Below, piece after piece: positions 1 through 8,964 of a DNA stretch of 63,658 nucleotides (position 1 is its first letter; every line of letters starts with the position of its first letter). Made by a program: the position numbers and the translations under genes. Source of the DNA: Erysipelotrichales bacterium (lineage in GTDB: Bacteria; Bacillota_I; Bacilli_A; RFN20; CAG-826); NCBI GenBank assembly GCA_022508525.1, contig JAFLVA010000006.1, positions 1-63,658 on the forward strand. Direction: 5' to 3'. Under the pieces are notes generated by a model. That model had not been told where the DNA came from. It saw nothing but the letters and a program-made list of their open reading frames with translations, and did not search any database.

Positions 1-127
1 CCGATGTTGCAATTGCACTAGGACCATCTGTGTATCCATTTACAAATACAACACCAAAGTTAATTAATAGGGCAACATAGGCCCAAGGATGTTTGTTACA
101 CAATCCAAAAAACTCATTAATTGTCAT
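1..127 (-). CDS. PiT-family inorganic phosphate transporter, N-terminal fragment
   Basis: Partial gene that runs off the left edge; only the first 42 codons are present. The reading from the ATG at 127 gives an N-terminal helix followed by VNGYTDGPSAIATS, which matches the first conserved signature of PiT sodium- or proton-coupled phosphate permeases (NG-x-D-x-x-N/S-A-I-A-T). The protein would be an inner-membrane transporter. No clear ribosome binding site is visible before the ATG. The call rests on one motif, so the substrate is inferred from the family. Confidence 0.6.
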   Translation of the reverse strand, partial: MTINEFFGLCNKHPWAYVALLINFGVVFVNGYTDGPSAIATS

Positions 128-237
128 AAAAATATTATAACATAATTGTTATATTAGAAAATAAATATACTGATATCTACTATAGAAAACGTTTTCATAG
201 TTTTCAATTTGTCCTAAAATTAGAATATAATCAAAAT

Positions 238-276
238 AAAAATACCGCACATTGTTTTAATTTATGCAGTATTTTT
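238..276 (-). terminator. Intrinsic terminator after the 288-704 gene
   Basis: On the minus strand the arms AAAATACTGCA and TGCGGTATTTT pair around an A/T loop and are followed by a T tract. It sits directly after the stop of the small gene at 288-704. Confidence 0.6.
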
Positions 277-287
277 ATATTAATTTA

Positions 288-704
288 TTAATTGTATGTT
301 GGTATATGACCTGTTGTATTACGAATATAATCTAGAACTTGTTGTTTTAATTGATTTTGAGAATATATTCCATATGTTGCAGTAATCGCTAATGGCCAGA
401 AAACAAGATAGGCAAGAACATATCCTGCTGCCTTATCTCCCCATTCGGTATTGCCAATTTGAACAGCGAGTCTTAAATTATTTAAATCCAATGCTACTGT
501 TAATGCTTTAGCATTACCCGTCAATTTTCTCCACCAACCATCATTTGAAGTGTTTCTACATTGCACAACATATGAAGTGTCAGAAAGTGTAATAATTTGT
601 GTTTCACATTGTGCTTGTTCCATAATGTGTTTTATGCCATTAGCAAGTTCATAAACTGAGAAATTTTCACATACGTTATAATATAGTACTTCTTGATTTG
701 CCAT
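288..704 (-). CDS. Hypothetical protein with one membrane segment
   Basis: A 138-residue protein that I do not recognise. Residues 1-85 look like a small alpha/beta domain (two Cys, a GWWRKLTG segment, alternating hydrophobic strands). A single hydrophobic helix lies near residues 92-112 (GYVLAYLVFWPLAITATYGI), followed by a short polar tail. A possible GGGAGAAGT ribosome binding site lies before the ATG. It is a single-gene unit with its own terminator. It is not obviously linked to the McrBC genes upstream on the same strand. No function is proposed. Confidence 0.6.
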   Translation of the reverse strand: MANQEVLYYNVCENFSVYELANGIKHIMEQAQCETQIITLSDTSYVVQCRNTSNDGWWRKLTGNAKALTVALDLNNLRLAVQIGNTEWGDKAAGYVLAYLVFWPLAITATYGIYSQNQLKQQVLDYIRNTTGHIPTYN

Positions 705-865
705 AAATACTTCTCCCTATTGATTCATTTTAAAGCTACAGTTTGTTAGAATAAACAATAAGTTTTCTTTAAAATTTAATTTATCATAGATTACAAATTT
801 TTAGAAGATATTTAAAGCATTTTCAAGCATTAATTAGTATCAAAAGCATATTTCTTGTATTAAAT

Positions 866-2140
866 TCATAAAAATTCTTTTAATTCATTAATACTACTTT
901 CGACATTAGAAATATCAACGAAAAAGAGATTTACAATTGCTTCTTTATTTCCTTCGTCATCTCTACTTTCAAACGATATTCTAATATGATTATTCACTTC
1001 ACCATTCATTGGATAAAGAAGCCATATATTAGGTGTTTTATATTTTTTTGCATATGCGTACATTTGATACATGTCAGCTTGAGATATTCCGTAATTTTCT
1101 TTTGAAATATCTAATATTTTCCACTTTGTGTCCATTATAATTTTGGTGAAATCATTACGTGATATTACTATGTCTGGTTTCAATTTAAATTTTCTAGGTT
1201 CATCAAATAGAAAATAACCATTATCTTGAGTTGTAACATTCCACTCATCTCCAAAATTTCTTTTTATAATCTTTGCAACGTAACTCTCAAATATTTTTTC
1301 CATTGGAAATAATAATGCTCTAGATATTGAGTTTCCAGAAAAAGTAGTAAATGATTTGTTTTTTAGAAAAACTTTAGACCACTTCATTAGAGTATCATAA
1401 TCTCTATTATTTCTATTACTAACAACTTTAGAAAAATCATCATCATAATTTAGTGATTCATTTACTAATTCAAAATGAGATAGTAACTGTCTACAAAGTT
1501 TTTTGTTATTAGAATTTTCAGACAAGTTATGCAGTCTTAGGAGAGTAGACTTTATAAGTTTGTTCTCAGATGTGTTTAAACTATATTCATCATATGAGAC
1601 ATAAAATTTTTCTTTGTGCACTAAATTTTGTTTTAATTGCTGTTTTACTATTAATTTTCCCTTAAAAAAATTCAAATTATCTTCTTCTGACACATAAGAT
1701 GATTTCAATCCGTATTTAATCAGTTTAGATGTTTCTTGCAAGTACAAATTAATAAAAACTTCGTATAAATTCATATGATCTACATTTAAATTCGACATAT
1801 TAAAAGGCATTCCCTCAAATTCTTTCATAGATCTAAGCATTTTTAAAAACACTTCTTTTGTTTTATTATCATCTAAAAGATTTATTTTAGGTAGAATCTC
1901 AATCTGCAATCCAGATTTAAGTTGAACAAGCCCAACATAATTTTTAAAAGAAACATAACGGCCATGTTCTCTGTTTTTTCCAACAGTCATGAATCTATAA
2001 GCGTCTTCTATTTCGTCAGTTGATACAGTTTCTTCAATAAACTGCACTAACTGCTCAAATTCACCATTATAATTGGGAATGACTTCTTTAAGTTTATCTT
2101 CATTGATTTTTTCATATTCATGAACAATAATACTATTCAT
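866..2140 (-). CDS. mcrC: McrC-like nuclease subunit of a type IV restriction system
   Basis: This 424-residue protein matches McrC. The N-terminal half has the family segment VGLVQLKSGLQIEILPKI. The C-terminal half carries a PD-(D/E)xK nuclease core: P322-D323 in the KPDIVI strand and D337-x-K339 in IIMDTKWK. McrC is the endonuclease partner of the McrB motor and cuts DNA carrying modified bases. The gene starts 19 bp after the mcrB stop, so the two are co-transcribed with mcrB first, the usual order. The catalytic residues are intact, so the subunit looks functional. The exact modified base recognised cannot be read from McrC. Confidence 0.9.
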   Translation of the reverse strand: MNSIIVHEYEKINEDKLKEVIPNYNGEFEQLVQFIEETVSTDEIEDAYRFMTVGKNREHGRYVSFKNYVGLVQLKSGLQIEILPKINLLDDNKTKEVFLKMLRSMKEFEGMPFNMSNLNVDHMNLYEVFINLYLQETSKLIKYGLKSSYVSEEDNLNFFKGKLIVKQQLKQNLVHKEKFYVSYDEYSLNTSENKLIKSTLLRLHNLSENSNNKKLCRQLLSHFELVNESLNYDDDFSKVVSNRNNRDYDTLMKWSKVFLKNKSFTTFSGNSISRALLFPMEKIFESYVAKIIKRNFGDEWNVTTQDNGYFLFDEPRKFKLKPDIVISRNDFTKIIMDTKWKILDISKENYGISQADMYQMYAYAKKYKTPNIWLLYPMNGEVNNHIRISFESRDDEGNKEAIVNLFFVDISNVESSINELKEFL

Positions 2141-2159
2141 AATTACTGCCCACTTTCTA

Positions 2160-3902
2160 CTAAAGTATTTGTTTATAACTTTCTATTTCACTAAATGCTT
2201 TTTCTTGAATTTCATATTTGTATTCTTCAATGGCATCTGCATCATATTTTCCTTTAAATATTGCACTAGCTTCATTTTTTATTTCTCTCACAAATTGAAA
2301 TTTTTCTTCCTTGCCTGTATCTCCTAACACTAATCGAATCTTACTATAGTCGTCATAGAAATATTCTTGAAGCAAAGGAATTATTTTATTTTTAAATATT
2401 GCTGCCAAATCGTCAATAGTTGAATATGAATTTAGTTTTGTGAAAAAAGAATGTCCAATTGTATGTTCTCTATCATAAAGAACAGCAATTCTTTCATTTA
2501 TCTTTTCTAACATTTTTTCTATATTGATACCTTCAACTATAATGCCTTCAAGCACTTTTATATTAGGCATCAATTCGATAAAATCAAACCTTCTTCTTAA
2601 AGCAGTGTCCATCAAACTAATGGATCTGTCTGCAGTGTTCATAGTACCTAAAATATAAACGTTATTAGGAACCAAAAAAAGTTTTTTAGAATACGGAAGA
2701 ACACATGACATTTCCTCGCTATTGCTTTTACGTTTTGATGGCTCAATTAACGTTATTAATTCACCAAATATTTTTGAAATATTACCACGATTTATTTCAT
2801 CAATAATGAACACACGTGGCCTATTATCATCATTTTCGCAAAACTCTTTAAAGATTCCAGGAATTGTATCATAATACAAATCTGAGTTAGCATTTAATAA
2901 TGGCTTGATTCCTTCAATGAATTCTTCATATCCATATGATTGATGGAAAGTAGTGAAAGCAATTCTATGTTCATCAGCAAGTTCTTTATATCTTAAAGAA
3001 ATTTTATCATAGCTAGGATACTTTTTTATAGTTTCTTTTATATTTCCATCATAGTCACAAATTGCCACGGCATAATATTTTGTACTATATGTTTTTCCTG
3101 TACCTGGTGGGCCATATAAAATAGTATTCAAACTAAGTTTTATATCTTCTTTTATCATTATTTTCTCCTCTTCCGCATTGAAATTAATAATTTTCTCTTC
3201 GAGAAATGAAAAATCCATACTAGGATTATACTCCTTGGATTTCGAAATAAAAAAATCTTTCAAACTTTCATTTGCATAGAACAAATATCCTTGATTACCA
3301 CCGCCATATTTATTGAAAGGAGCATTTTGTACTCCAGTACATAATTCGACCAACTTATCCTTCAAAGGCTTTAAATTGATCGCATTAGGCAAAAAATGAT
3401 ATTCAATATCAGCATATTGATAATCGCCATCAACATAACCATCGGATTTTGCTATATTTATAGATTTTAAATGTTGCTTTGAAATACTAAATATAACATC
3501 ACCTTTTTTTATTTCTTTTATTCTTTCCCAATGAGTTTGTGTCCTACCTTTATTCATTAATGGTGCCTTAATTTGCTTTCGTGTCAAATCTGCATCAATT
3601 ATTTTTTGCATCACAACAAAATACTTTTTTTCTAAAATATTTTGTTCAGAGTTAATTTCTCCATTTACAACTTTATCATGGACATATTTAATGTATCCAT
3701 GAGTATTTTTTAATTCGGCATCTATGCGATCTTGTTTAGTTACTCCTGAAGCACACAAAAATTTTTTAAGCAGTTTTTGTTCTTTGTTTTTTTCGCTTAA
3801 ATCCTCTCCGGTTTCAAGATTAATAACTTTCGGCCATTTATTTCCTTCTTCGTTTTTAAGAAGCAACTTATACCTAACTCCATTAAATTTAATTTCTATC
3901 AA
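2160..3902 (-). CDS. mcrB: McrB-like AAA+ GTPase with EVE-like N-terminal domain
   Basis: This 580-residue motor subunit of a modification-dependent restriction system has Walker A GPPGTGKT at 264-271, Walker B VFIIDE at 364-369 and the McrB hallmark MNTADRS at 421-427, followed by an arginine-rich ALRRRF segment. Residues ~93-215 (FVVMQK ... GDVIFSISKQHLKSI ... GYLFYANE) resemble an EVE/PUA-like reader domain, which would recognise a modified base. Residues 1-90 are unassigned. The start is a TTG at 3902, preceded by GGGGGAG; the ATG five bases upstream is out of frame and stops at once. The pair forms a complete, intact McrBC system. Confidence 0.88.
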   Translation of the reverse strand: MIEIKFNGVRYKLLLKNEEGNKWPKVINLETGEDLSEKNKEQKLLKKFLCASGVTKQDRIDAELKNTHGYIKYVHDKVVNGEINSEQNILEKKYFVVMQKIIDADLTRKQIKAPLMNKGRTQTHWERIKEIKKGDVIFSISKQHLKSINIAKSDGYVDGDYQYADIEYHFLPNAINLKPLKDKLVELCTGVQNAPFNKYGGGNQGYLFYANESLKDFFISKSKEYNPSMDFSFLEEKIINFNAEEEKIMIKEDIKLSLNTILYGPPGTGKTYSTKYYAVAICDYDGNIKETIKKYPSYDKISLRYKELADEHRIAFTTFHQSYGYEEFIEGIKPLLNANSDLYYDTIPGIFKEFCENDDNRPRVFIIDEINRGNISKIFGELITLIEPSKRKSNSEEMSCVLPYSKKLFLVPNNVYILGTMNTADRSISLMDTALRRRFDFIELMPNIKVLEGIIVEGINIEKMLEKINERIAVLYDREHTIGHSFFTKLNSYSTIDDLAAIFKNKIIPLLQEYFYDDYSKIRLVLGDTGKEEKFQFVREIKNEASAIFKGKYDADAIEEYKYEIQEKAFSEIESYKQIL

Positions 3903-4068
3903 ACCATTCTCCCCCTTTTAAAAAATTATTATTTAAATATCAAATTCACTTTATATAAGTATAGCATATTTTATCGCATTTTAACATTAAGTAATGTTCG
4001 GTTAGCGCAATATTAAACTATAGTTTAACACTAAAAACATCAAAATATTATTACAATCAATTCATGAA

Positions 4069-4100
4069 TAAAAAGCCCCATAACTAAAATTAAGGGGCTA
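4069..4100 (-). terminator. Terminator after tRNA-Gly
   Basis: On the minus strand AGCCCC pairs with GGGGCT around an A/T-rich loop and is followed by TTTTTA. It lies just 3' of the tRNA gene. Confidence 0.75.
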
Positions 4101-4111
4101 TTTAATAAATA

Positions 4112-4185
4112 TGGAGCAGGTAGCGAGAATCGAACTCGTATTATTAGCTTGGGAAGCTAAAGTTCTACCATTAAACTATACCTGC
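4112..4185 (-). tRNA. tRNA-Gly (anticodon CCC)
   Basis: On the minus strand the acceptor arms GCAGGTA and TACCTGC pair and the CCA is encoded. The anticodon stem TTAGC/GCTAA encloses the loop TTCCCAA, giving anticodon CCC. The D arm and a T arm with loop TTCGATT are present. One A-C mismatch closes the T stem. Confidence 0.93.
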
Positions 4186-4205
4186 GATAGTATATAACAC
4201 TAACA

Positions 4206-5189
4206 TTATATACTAAATTTTTTATTTGGAAATACATTTAAAATTGCTAGACCAAGTATCATACTAATTACTGCTTGCAAAATATTTGGTACAAGTGATA
4301 CAAGTGCTTTTTCCATTGTTCCATAAAAGAATGCTTTCGCAATGAAATATCCACCAACCATAATTACTGATCCTACAAACATTTCAAGTAGCCATAAAGC
4401 ATTACTAACAAGTAATGTTTTCTTAACTTTTCTAAATCGCCAAGCGATTAAACCTACTACAAAACCTTCAATACCTTTAATAATTAAGGTATAAAACATT
4501 GTAGAAGGATAGGCAATCATATCGCCAAAGAAGGATCCAAATCCACCAGAAATAAATCCTACAGTCGGTCCAAAAATAATAGAAATTACAAAAATTAATA
4601 CATCACCTAAACAAACAAATGAAACACCTAAGTTCAATTGTAAAAATGCTGTAGAAATTGTAACTAGAGCAACGCCTATTGAACTGAATGCCATTTTTCG
4701 TGTAATTTGTCTTGCTTCTTTTTTTTCTTTTAGTTTTTTTCTACTTGCAATGAAAGATAATACCAATGAAACAAAAGAAGATAAAACATAAATTACTAAA
4801 GACGCTAAGGTTATTATAACTAATACTTTTTCATGTCTGCTCCAGATACCAAGTGTATTTGCTCTAATAGCGGCCAATATCATAAAAGGCATCATAATAG
4901 TTGTAAATGGTGCAATTAATTCATGTAGCTGAGTACTTTCTCCTTTAAAAGCAATATTTATCCAATACATAAAAACAATTAGTGAAAGAGATGCAACTCC
5001 AATGACAATCCAAGTTTTGTAGTCATATGGACGATTTACTAAAAAGTAATAGGTATAATGTAGAGTTTTTCCAACCCAAGTAAAAAATTCTCCACCAAGC
5101 ATCATCAAACTGCTTACAAATAAAAGTGCTAAAGACAATAGTGAAATTAAAACACAAATAGCATTTTTCGATTTTATATTAATTTGCAT
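4206..5189 (-). CDS. ECF transporter S component-like membrane protein with N-terminal extension
   Basis: A 327-residue membrane protein. The C-terminal ~170 residues look like an ECF-transporter substrate-binding (S) component: six hydrophobic segments with the conserved GDVLIFVISIIFGPTVGF and GGFGSFFGDM stretches. These are the vitamin-binding subunits that borrow a shared energising module. The first ~150 residues add about four further membrane segments and a basic linker (SRKKLKEKKEARQITRK), longer than a standard S component of about 180-200 residues. No ECF ATPase or T component lies nearby, so it would rely on a module elsewhere. The substrate cannot be told from the sequence. Confidence 0.7.
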   Translation of the reverse strand: MQINIKSKNAICVLISLLSLALLFVSSLMMLGGEFFTWVGKTLHYTYYFLVNRPYDYKTWIVIGVASLSLIVFMYWINIAFKGESTQLHELIAPFTTIMMPFMILAAIRANTLGIWSRHEKVLVIITLASLVIYVLSSFVSLVLSFIASRKKLKEKKEARQITRKMAFSSIGVALVTISTAFLQLNLGVSFVCLGDVLIFVISIIFGPTVGFISGGFGSFFGDMIAYPSTMFYTLIIKGIEGFVVGLIAWRFRKVKKTLLVSNALWLLEMFVGSVIMVGGYFIAKAFFYGTMEKALVSLVPNILQAVISMILGLAILNVFPNKKFSI

Positions 5190-5237
5190 TATAATATTCT
5201 CCTTTCTATTTATATTTTAATTTTGTGCAGTTTATAA

Positions 5238-6260
5238 TCATTTATTCACAAAAACTATTGCTGCTGTAATAACATATGCAATATAAATTACTAGCATTAA
5301 TATACCTTGAATTTTGTTAAATTTTTTGGTTATTAATGTTGGCACAACTGCGATTAATGAAAGCACCAACAAAACCGGAATATCAAGCATATAAGCTTGT
5401 CTAGATACTTCTAAATTACCATTAGCTATGAAAGAACAAACTGGTAAAATCAATACTAAATCGATGATATTTGCACCGATAACATTACCAACACCCAGCT
5501 CGCCTTGTTTCTTGACAATAGAAGTAATTGTGGTTACAAGTTCAGGAAGGCTTGTTCCTATTGCCACAATCGTAATACCAATAATACCTTCAGGGATATG
5601 TAAATCAGTTGCTACTCTAATTGCATTATCTGAAAGCAATTTTGCACCAACAGCGATACCGATCGCACCAAATATAAATTTTAAAATATTAACTATTTTT
5701 TCTTTTCTTGTTGATTTTTTTGTTTCTGTTACTTCTTCTGCTATTTCAATAACTTTTGATACATTACTATCATTCTTTTTAGCTGATATAATGGTAAAAG
5801 TCATATGTACTATAAATAAAATAATAAGTAAAACTGATGGTAAAATACCAAATTTTCCTGTCAAACAGAATGCTAAAAGAATAATATTAGTCAAAATTAT
5901 AATAATACCCTTAATTCCAAAATCCTTGCGGTTAATTGTACTTCCAACAAATATAGCGGATATTGCAAGTATTAATCCGGTATTCGCTGTAACACTTCCT
6001 ACAGCGTTGGCAATACCAATGTCATACGATCCTTCAATTACTGCAAATATGGACACTAGTAACTCAGGAAGAGTTGTTGCAAAACTAACAATTGTAACAC
6101 CAATTAAAAATTTCGGAATGTGCAATTCATCTGCAGTCCAAGCAGAGGCATCAACAAATATGTCGCCACTTTTAATAATTAAAGCAAGACCAACAATAAG
6201 CAATATTGCTGCCACAATGGTCGATCCAAATGTCCAATTACCTAATCCTTCTAAAAACAT
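5238..6260 (-). CDS. Cation/Ca2+ exchanger (CaCA family, YrbG-like)
   Basis: A 340-residue integral membrane antiporter with the two inverted alpha-repeats typical of the Na+/Ca2+ exchanger superfamily: FATTLPELLVSIFAV in the first half and GTSLPELVTTITSI plus GNVIGANIIDLVLILP in the second. A charged cytoplasmic linker (~residues 170-185) joins the halves. The ATG at 6260 has a strong AGGAGG site. The leader contains a candidate yybP-ykoY riboswitch and terminator, which suggests that Mn2+ (or another divalent ion) controls expression. The transported ion is therefore uncertain: Ca2+ by family, possibly Mn2+ by its control. Confidence 0.85.
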   Translation of the reverse strand: MFLEGLGNWTFGSTIVAAILLIVGLALIIKSGDIFVDASAWTADELHIPKFLIGVTIVSFATTLPELLVSIFAVIEGSYDIGIANAVGSVTANTGLILAISAIFVGSTINRKDFGIKGIIIILTNIILLAFCLTGKFGILPSVLLIILFIVHMTFTIISAKKNDSNVSKVIEIAEEVTETKKSTRKEKIVNILKFIFGAIGIAVGAKLLSDNAIRVATDLHIPEGIIGITIVAIGTSLPELVTTITSIVKKQGELGVGNVIGANIIDLVLILPVCSFIANGNLEVSRQAYMLDIPVLLVLSLIAVVPTLITKKFNKIQGILMLVIYIAYVITAAIVFVNK

Positions 6261-6271
6261 AAGTTCCTCCT

Positions 6272-6310
6272 ATAAAAATAAACCCAGCATAGATAATCAT
6301 CTACGCTGAG
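6272..6310 (-). terminator. Riboswitch-linked terminator before the exchanger gene
   Basis: On the minus strand CAGCGTAGAT and ATCTATGCTG pair around GATT and are followed by a T-rich run, just upstream of the AGGAGG of the exchanger gene. The 5' arm follows directly after the conserved ACGAGACT element of the aptamer, so folding of one could exclude the other. Confidence 0.75.
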
Positions 6311-6412
6311 TCTCGTTAATTAAGATAAACCAGATTTAATATTAAATCATGATGTTGATTTATCGCCTAATAGGCTAACTACTCCCTCAAGAGTTTTACG
6401 TGTGTAAGTATA
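6309..6412 (-). promoter_or_regulatory. Candidate yybP-ykoY (Mn2+) riboswitch aptamer
   Basis: The minus-strand leader contains TTGAGGGAGTAGTTAGCC early and AACGAGACTCAGCG late. These resemble the two conserved loops of the yybP-ykoY aptamer (GGGGAGUA and ACGAGACU as I remember the consensus). A short GCC/GGC helix and an internal A/T-rich arm lie between. An intrinsic terminator follows, as expected for transcriptional control. The downstream gene is a divalent-cation exchanger, which fits. No covariance search was possible. Confidence 0.6.
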
Positions 6413-6431
6413 ACAAATCAAATTATCTATT

Positions 6432-7325
6432 TCAACTTGATATTTTTTTGAGCTTAGCTAGAAAAAAACCTTCAAAATATTCATTTGGCATAACTGTAAT
6501 TGTTCCATCCATTGATGGAAGAAATTCTAGGTTTGCAATACCAGGTAATTCAATTGGAACCAATACAACATTTTTATTTAGCACCTTTTTAATTACCTCT
6601 TCATTTTCATCTTTAAATATTGAACATGTTGAATACACTAATTCGCCGTTTTTAGGAAGTAACGTTAATCCTTTTTTTAATAATGCAATTTGTCTACTTT
6701 GACATTTTTTGATGACATCTATATTTATTTTTTGCTTAGTTTCTTCATTTAGATTGATCGTACCAGAACCACTACAAGGTGCATCTAATAATATTTTATC
6801 AAATCGATAAAAATCATCTAAAAGTCGCGCATCTTTTACTAAAACAGTTGTGCGTGTAACACCTAGTTTATTTAAATTGTATTTAAGCCTTTCAGCACGC
6901 AAAGGATTCATTTCTACAGCAGTTATACAAGCTTTGTTATTAGTTAATGCTGCAATTTGGCTTGTTTTACTACCAGGCGCTGCAGCCATATCTAAAATAT
7001 GGTCTCTTTCCAAAGGATTCAAAACTATTGGTGGTAACATTGAAGATAAGCTTTGAATATAAATTTCACCGTCTTGATATAAATCAATATCTTTGATACT
7101 ACCTTCATTAACAATATAAGCATTTAAAATATTATTAACATTTGTGTAACTAATTTTAGATGAACTTAGAGAGCTTTCAACTTCTTCTTTATTACTTTTT
7201 AAAACATTAACACGAAAAGTAGTTACTCTTGCTTTATTTAATCCTGCAATTATTTTATCTAGATATTCATCACCATATGTTTTTGATAAATGTTGAAATA
7301 AAAATTCTTTATCAATCTTATCCAT
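6432..7325 (-). CDS. rRNA (cytosine-C5)-methyltransferase, NOL1/NOP2/sun (RsmB/RsmF-like)
   Basis: A 297-residue S-adenosylmethionine-dependent RNA methyltransferase. Motif I is DMAAAPGSKTSQIAAL, motif IV is LLDAPCSGSG with the PC cysteine, and motif VI is VYSTCSI with the second catalytic cysteine of the m5C family. The protein lacks the C-terminal RNA-binding extension of full RsmF (about 450-480 residues), so it is a short form. It starts 6 bp after the TetR regulator stop, which implies co-transcription. The modified base position is not predictable from here. Confidence 0.88.
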   Translation of the reverse strand: MDKIDKEFLFQHLSKTYGDEYLDKIIAGLNKARVTTFRVNVLKSNKEEVESSLSSSKISYTNVNNILNAYIVNEGSIKDIDLYQDGEIYIQSLSSMLPPIVLNPLERDHILDMAAAPGSKTSQIAALTNNKACITAVEMNPLRAERLKYNLNKLGVTRTTVLVKDARLLDDFYRFDKILLDAPCSGSGTINLNEETKQKINIDVIKKCQSRQIALLKKGLTLLPKNGELVYSTCSIFKDENEEVIKKVLNKNVVLVPIELPGIANLEFLPSMDGTITVMPNEYFEGFFLAKLKKISS

Positions 7326-7330
7326 AATTC

Positions 7331-7924
7331 TTATCCAATATGTTTTATAGAAAATCCATTTATTCCATCAAAAATTAAAGTACCCAAATCTTTACATACA
7401 TCTTCAATTGGCTCTGTTTTACCGTTTATATACCAATCTTTGTAAATGTAGAAAATGCCTGTAATTGTATACTTAATAATCATATTTAATTTTCTTTCCT
7501 CAATATTTAATTCTTTTGCCTTAGCATTTATAGTATTTTGAAATCTTTCATCAATAATATTTGCCATACCTCTTATTAAATGCATGTTGCTAGAATTAGC
7601 AATAACCGCATCAAAGAAATCCGAGTATCCACCAAATATAGAATTCAATCTCACAAAAAGCAACTGAGGATTATTGCAAACATTACTAACATCAACACTT
7701 TTTAAATCTTTATCTAATAAATCTATTATTTCTTCTTCTATTTCACTTTTAATTGCCCAAACACCTTGATAATAAGTATAAAAAGTTTTACGGCTAATAT
7801 CCGCTGCATCAGCGATATCTTTGACTGTGATACAGTCAAATTCTTTTACTCTTAGCATATCTGCAAATGCTCTACGAATAGTTTTTTTCGTTTTAATAAT
7901 TCTACGATCGACTTTTTTATCCAT
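7331..7924 (-). CDS. TetR/AcrR-family transcriptional regulator
   Basis: The N-terminal helix-turn-helix is clear: TKKTIRRAFADML ... ITVKDIADAADISRKTFYTYYQ. The C-terminal ligand-binding half is all-helical and shows no catalytic motif. I chose the ATG at 7924 because AAAGG lies upstream and the helix-turn-helix begins at once; the upstream in-frame extension reads as hydrophobic filler. The gene precedes and nearly abuts the methyltransferase. Its target cannot be told from sequence alone; autoregulation is the common pattern. Confidence 0.85.
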   Translation of the reverse strand: MDKKVDRRIIKTKKTIRRAFADMLRVKEFDCITVKDIADAADISRKTFYTYYQGVWAIKSEIEEEIIDLLDKDLKSVDVSNVCNNPQLLFVRLNSIFGGYSDFFDAVIANSSNMHLIRGMANIIDERFQNTINAKAKELNIEERKLNMIIKYTITGIFYIYKDWYINGKTEPIEDVCKDLGTLIFDGINGFSIKHIG

Positions 7925-8173
7925 AAAATTCACAACCTTTATAAATATATTTATAAGCATAATTTTATACACATGTGTTACAAAAGTCAAATATGTTAAC
8001 AAATATGTGAATTATATATCATTTGTTTTCAGTTTGCTTTCTTATATCTTGAAGAATTTTATACCAATATGATGCATTTAAAAACAATGTTTTTAATTAA
8101 GTTTGTAATTAAAAATCAGTAAAATATTGCTATTTTCATTATAAGCAAAATAGTAATATTCATGTAAAGTATG

Positions 8174-8962
8174 CTAGTTATAAAAATTATTAAAACCAGA
8201 ACAATCAACATCATAGAAGAGAAAATAATTATAATCACTCGTCAATGAAGTATAAAAAACTGGAATGACATTCGTAGGAATAAAACTTTGATTTGTTTGC
8301 CATTGACTATTTGAATGTATTAGAGCAATTATTTCATCTTTGTTTTCAAATTTCACCATTGAAAATAATTCTTCATTATCGTTAGAACGAGAAATATACC
8401 CTGTTTTTGGAAAATTCATTTTTGTTATTTCTGCGACTTCTACAACACAAGAAAAATCATGATTTGTTTTAAATTCTTCAATCGTGGAAAATGATCAAAA
8501 AATGGAAAGTAAAAAAATCATAATAATTCCAGCAATAATGTTCTTTTTACAATGATATTTTCTTCTTAAAAATATGAAGCCTAAAATTAGTGATGTAATA
8601 GGAATTGGAATAAATACGAAAAACACCCACATATATTCTCCCATAAAAAAGTAAATTCAGGAATTAGAGAAGTTTCTACTAAAATAGATATTAGGATAAG
8701 CGCAAAGAAAATTGAGGCAATACTCAATACAAAAAACGCTATTAAGATAATATCAATACTTTTTCTATGCTTTGTAGAATTAGGTGAATTTGTATCATTT
8801 TACCTAATAATTTATCATATTCATCATTATTAAAAGATGATTTATCTATAACCGCAATAATACCATCAAGTGTAACTTGTGCTTAATATTTAAACTATTA
8901 TTATTTAATAAATGCACACTAATGTCATTTATTAATTTTAAAAACAAACTAGTTACTTTGAT
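8174..8962 (-). pseudogene. Decayed membrane-protein gene (several frameshifts and one stop)
   Basis: Minus-strand reading gives successive coherent pieces in different frames: LKLINDISVHLLNNNSLNI, then AQVTLDGIIAVIDKSSF, then KSIDIILIAFFVLSIASIFF, then VFFVFIPIPITSLILGFIF up to LLSIF followed by TGA, then SFSTIEEFKTNHDFSCVVEV and an 81-residue tail. The joins need at least three frameshifts and one TGA. The ancestral protein had an N-terminal cytosolic part, two or three membrane helices and an extracellular C-terminal domain. I do not recognise the family. The 81-residue piece at 8174-8419 alone is open, but is not likely to be a real gene. Confidence 0.75.
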
Positions 8963-8964
8963 AG

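Noticed and set aside
5428-6309. Long open frame antisense to the exchanger gene
   Set aside because: Shadow of a strongly supported membrane gene; low-complexity composition and no ribosome site.
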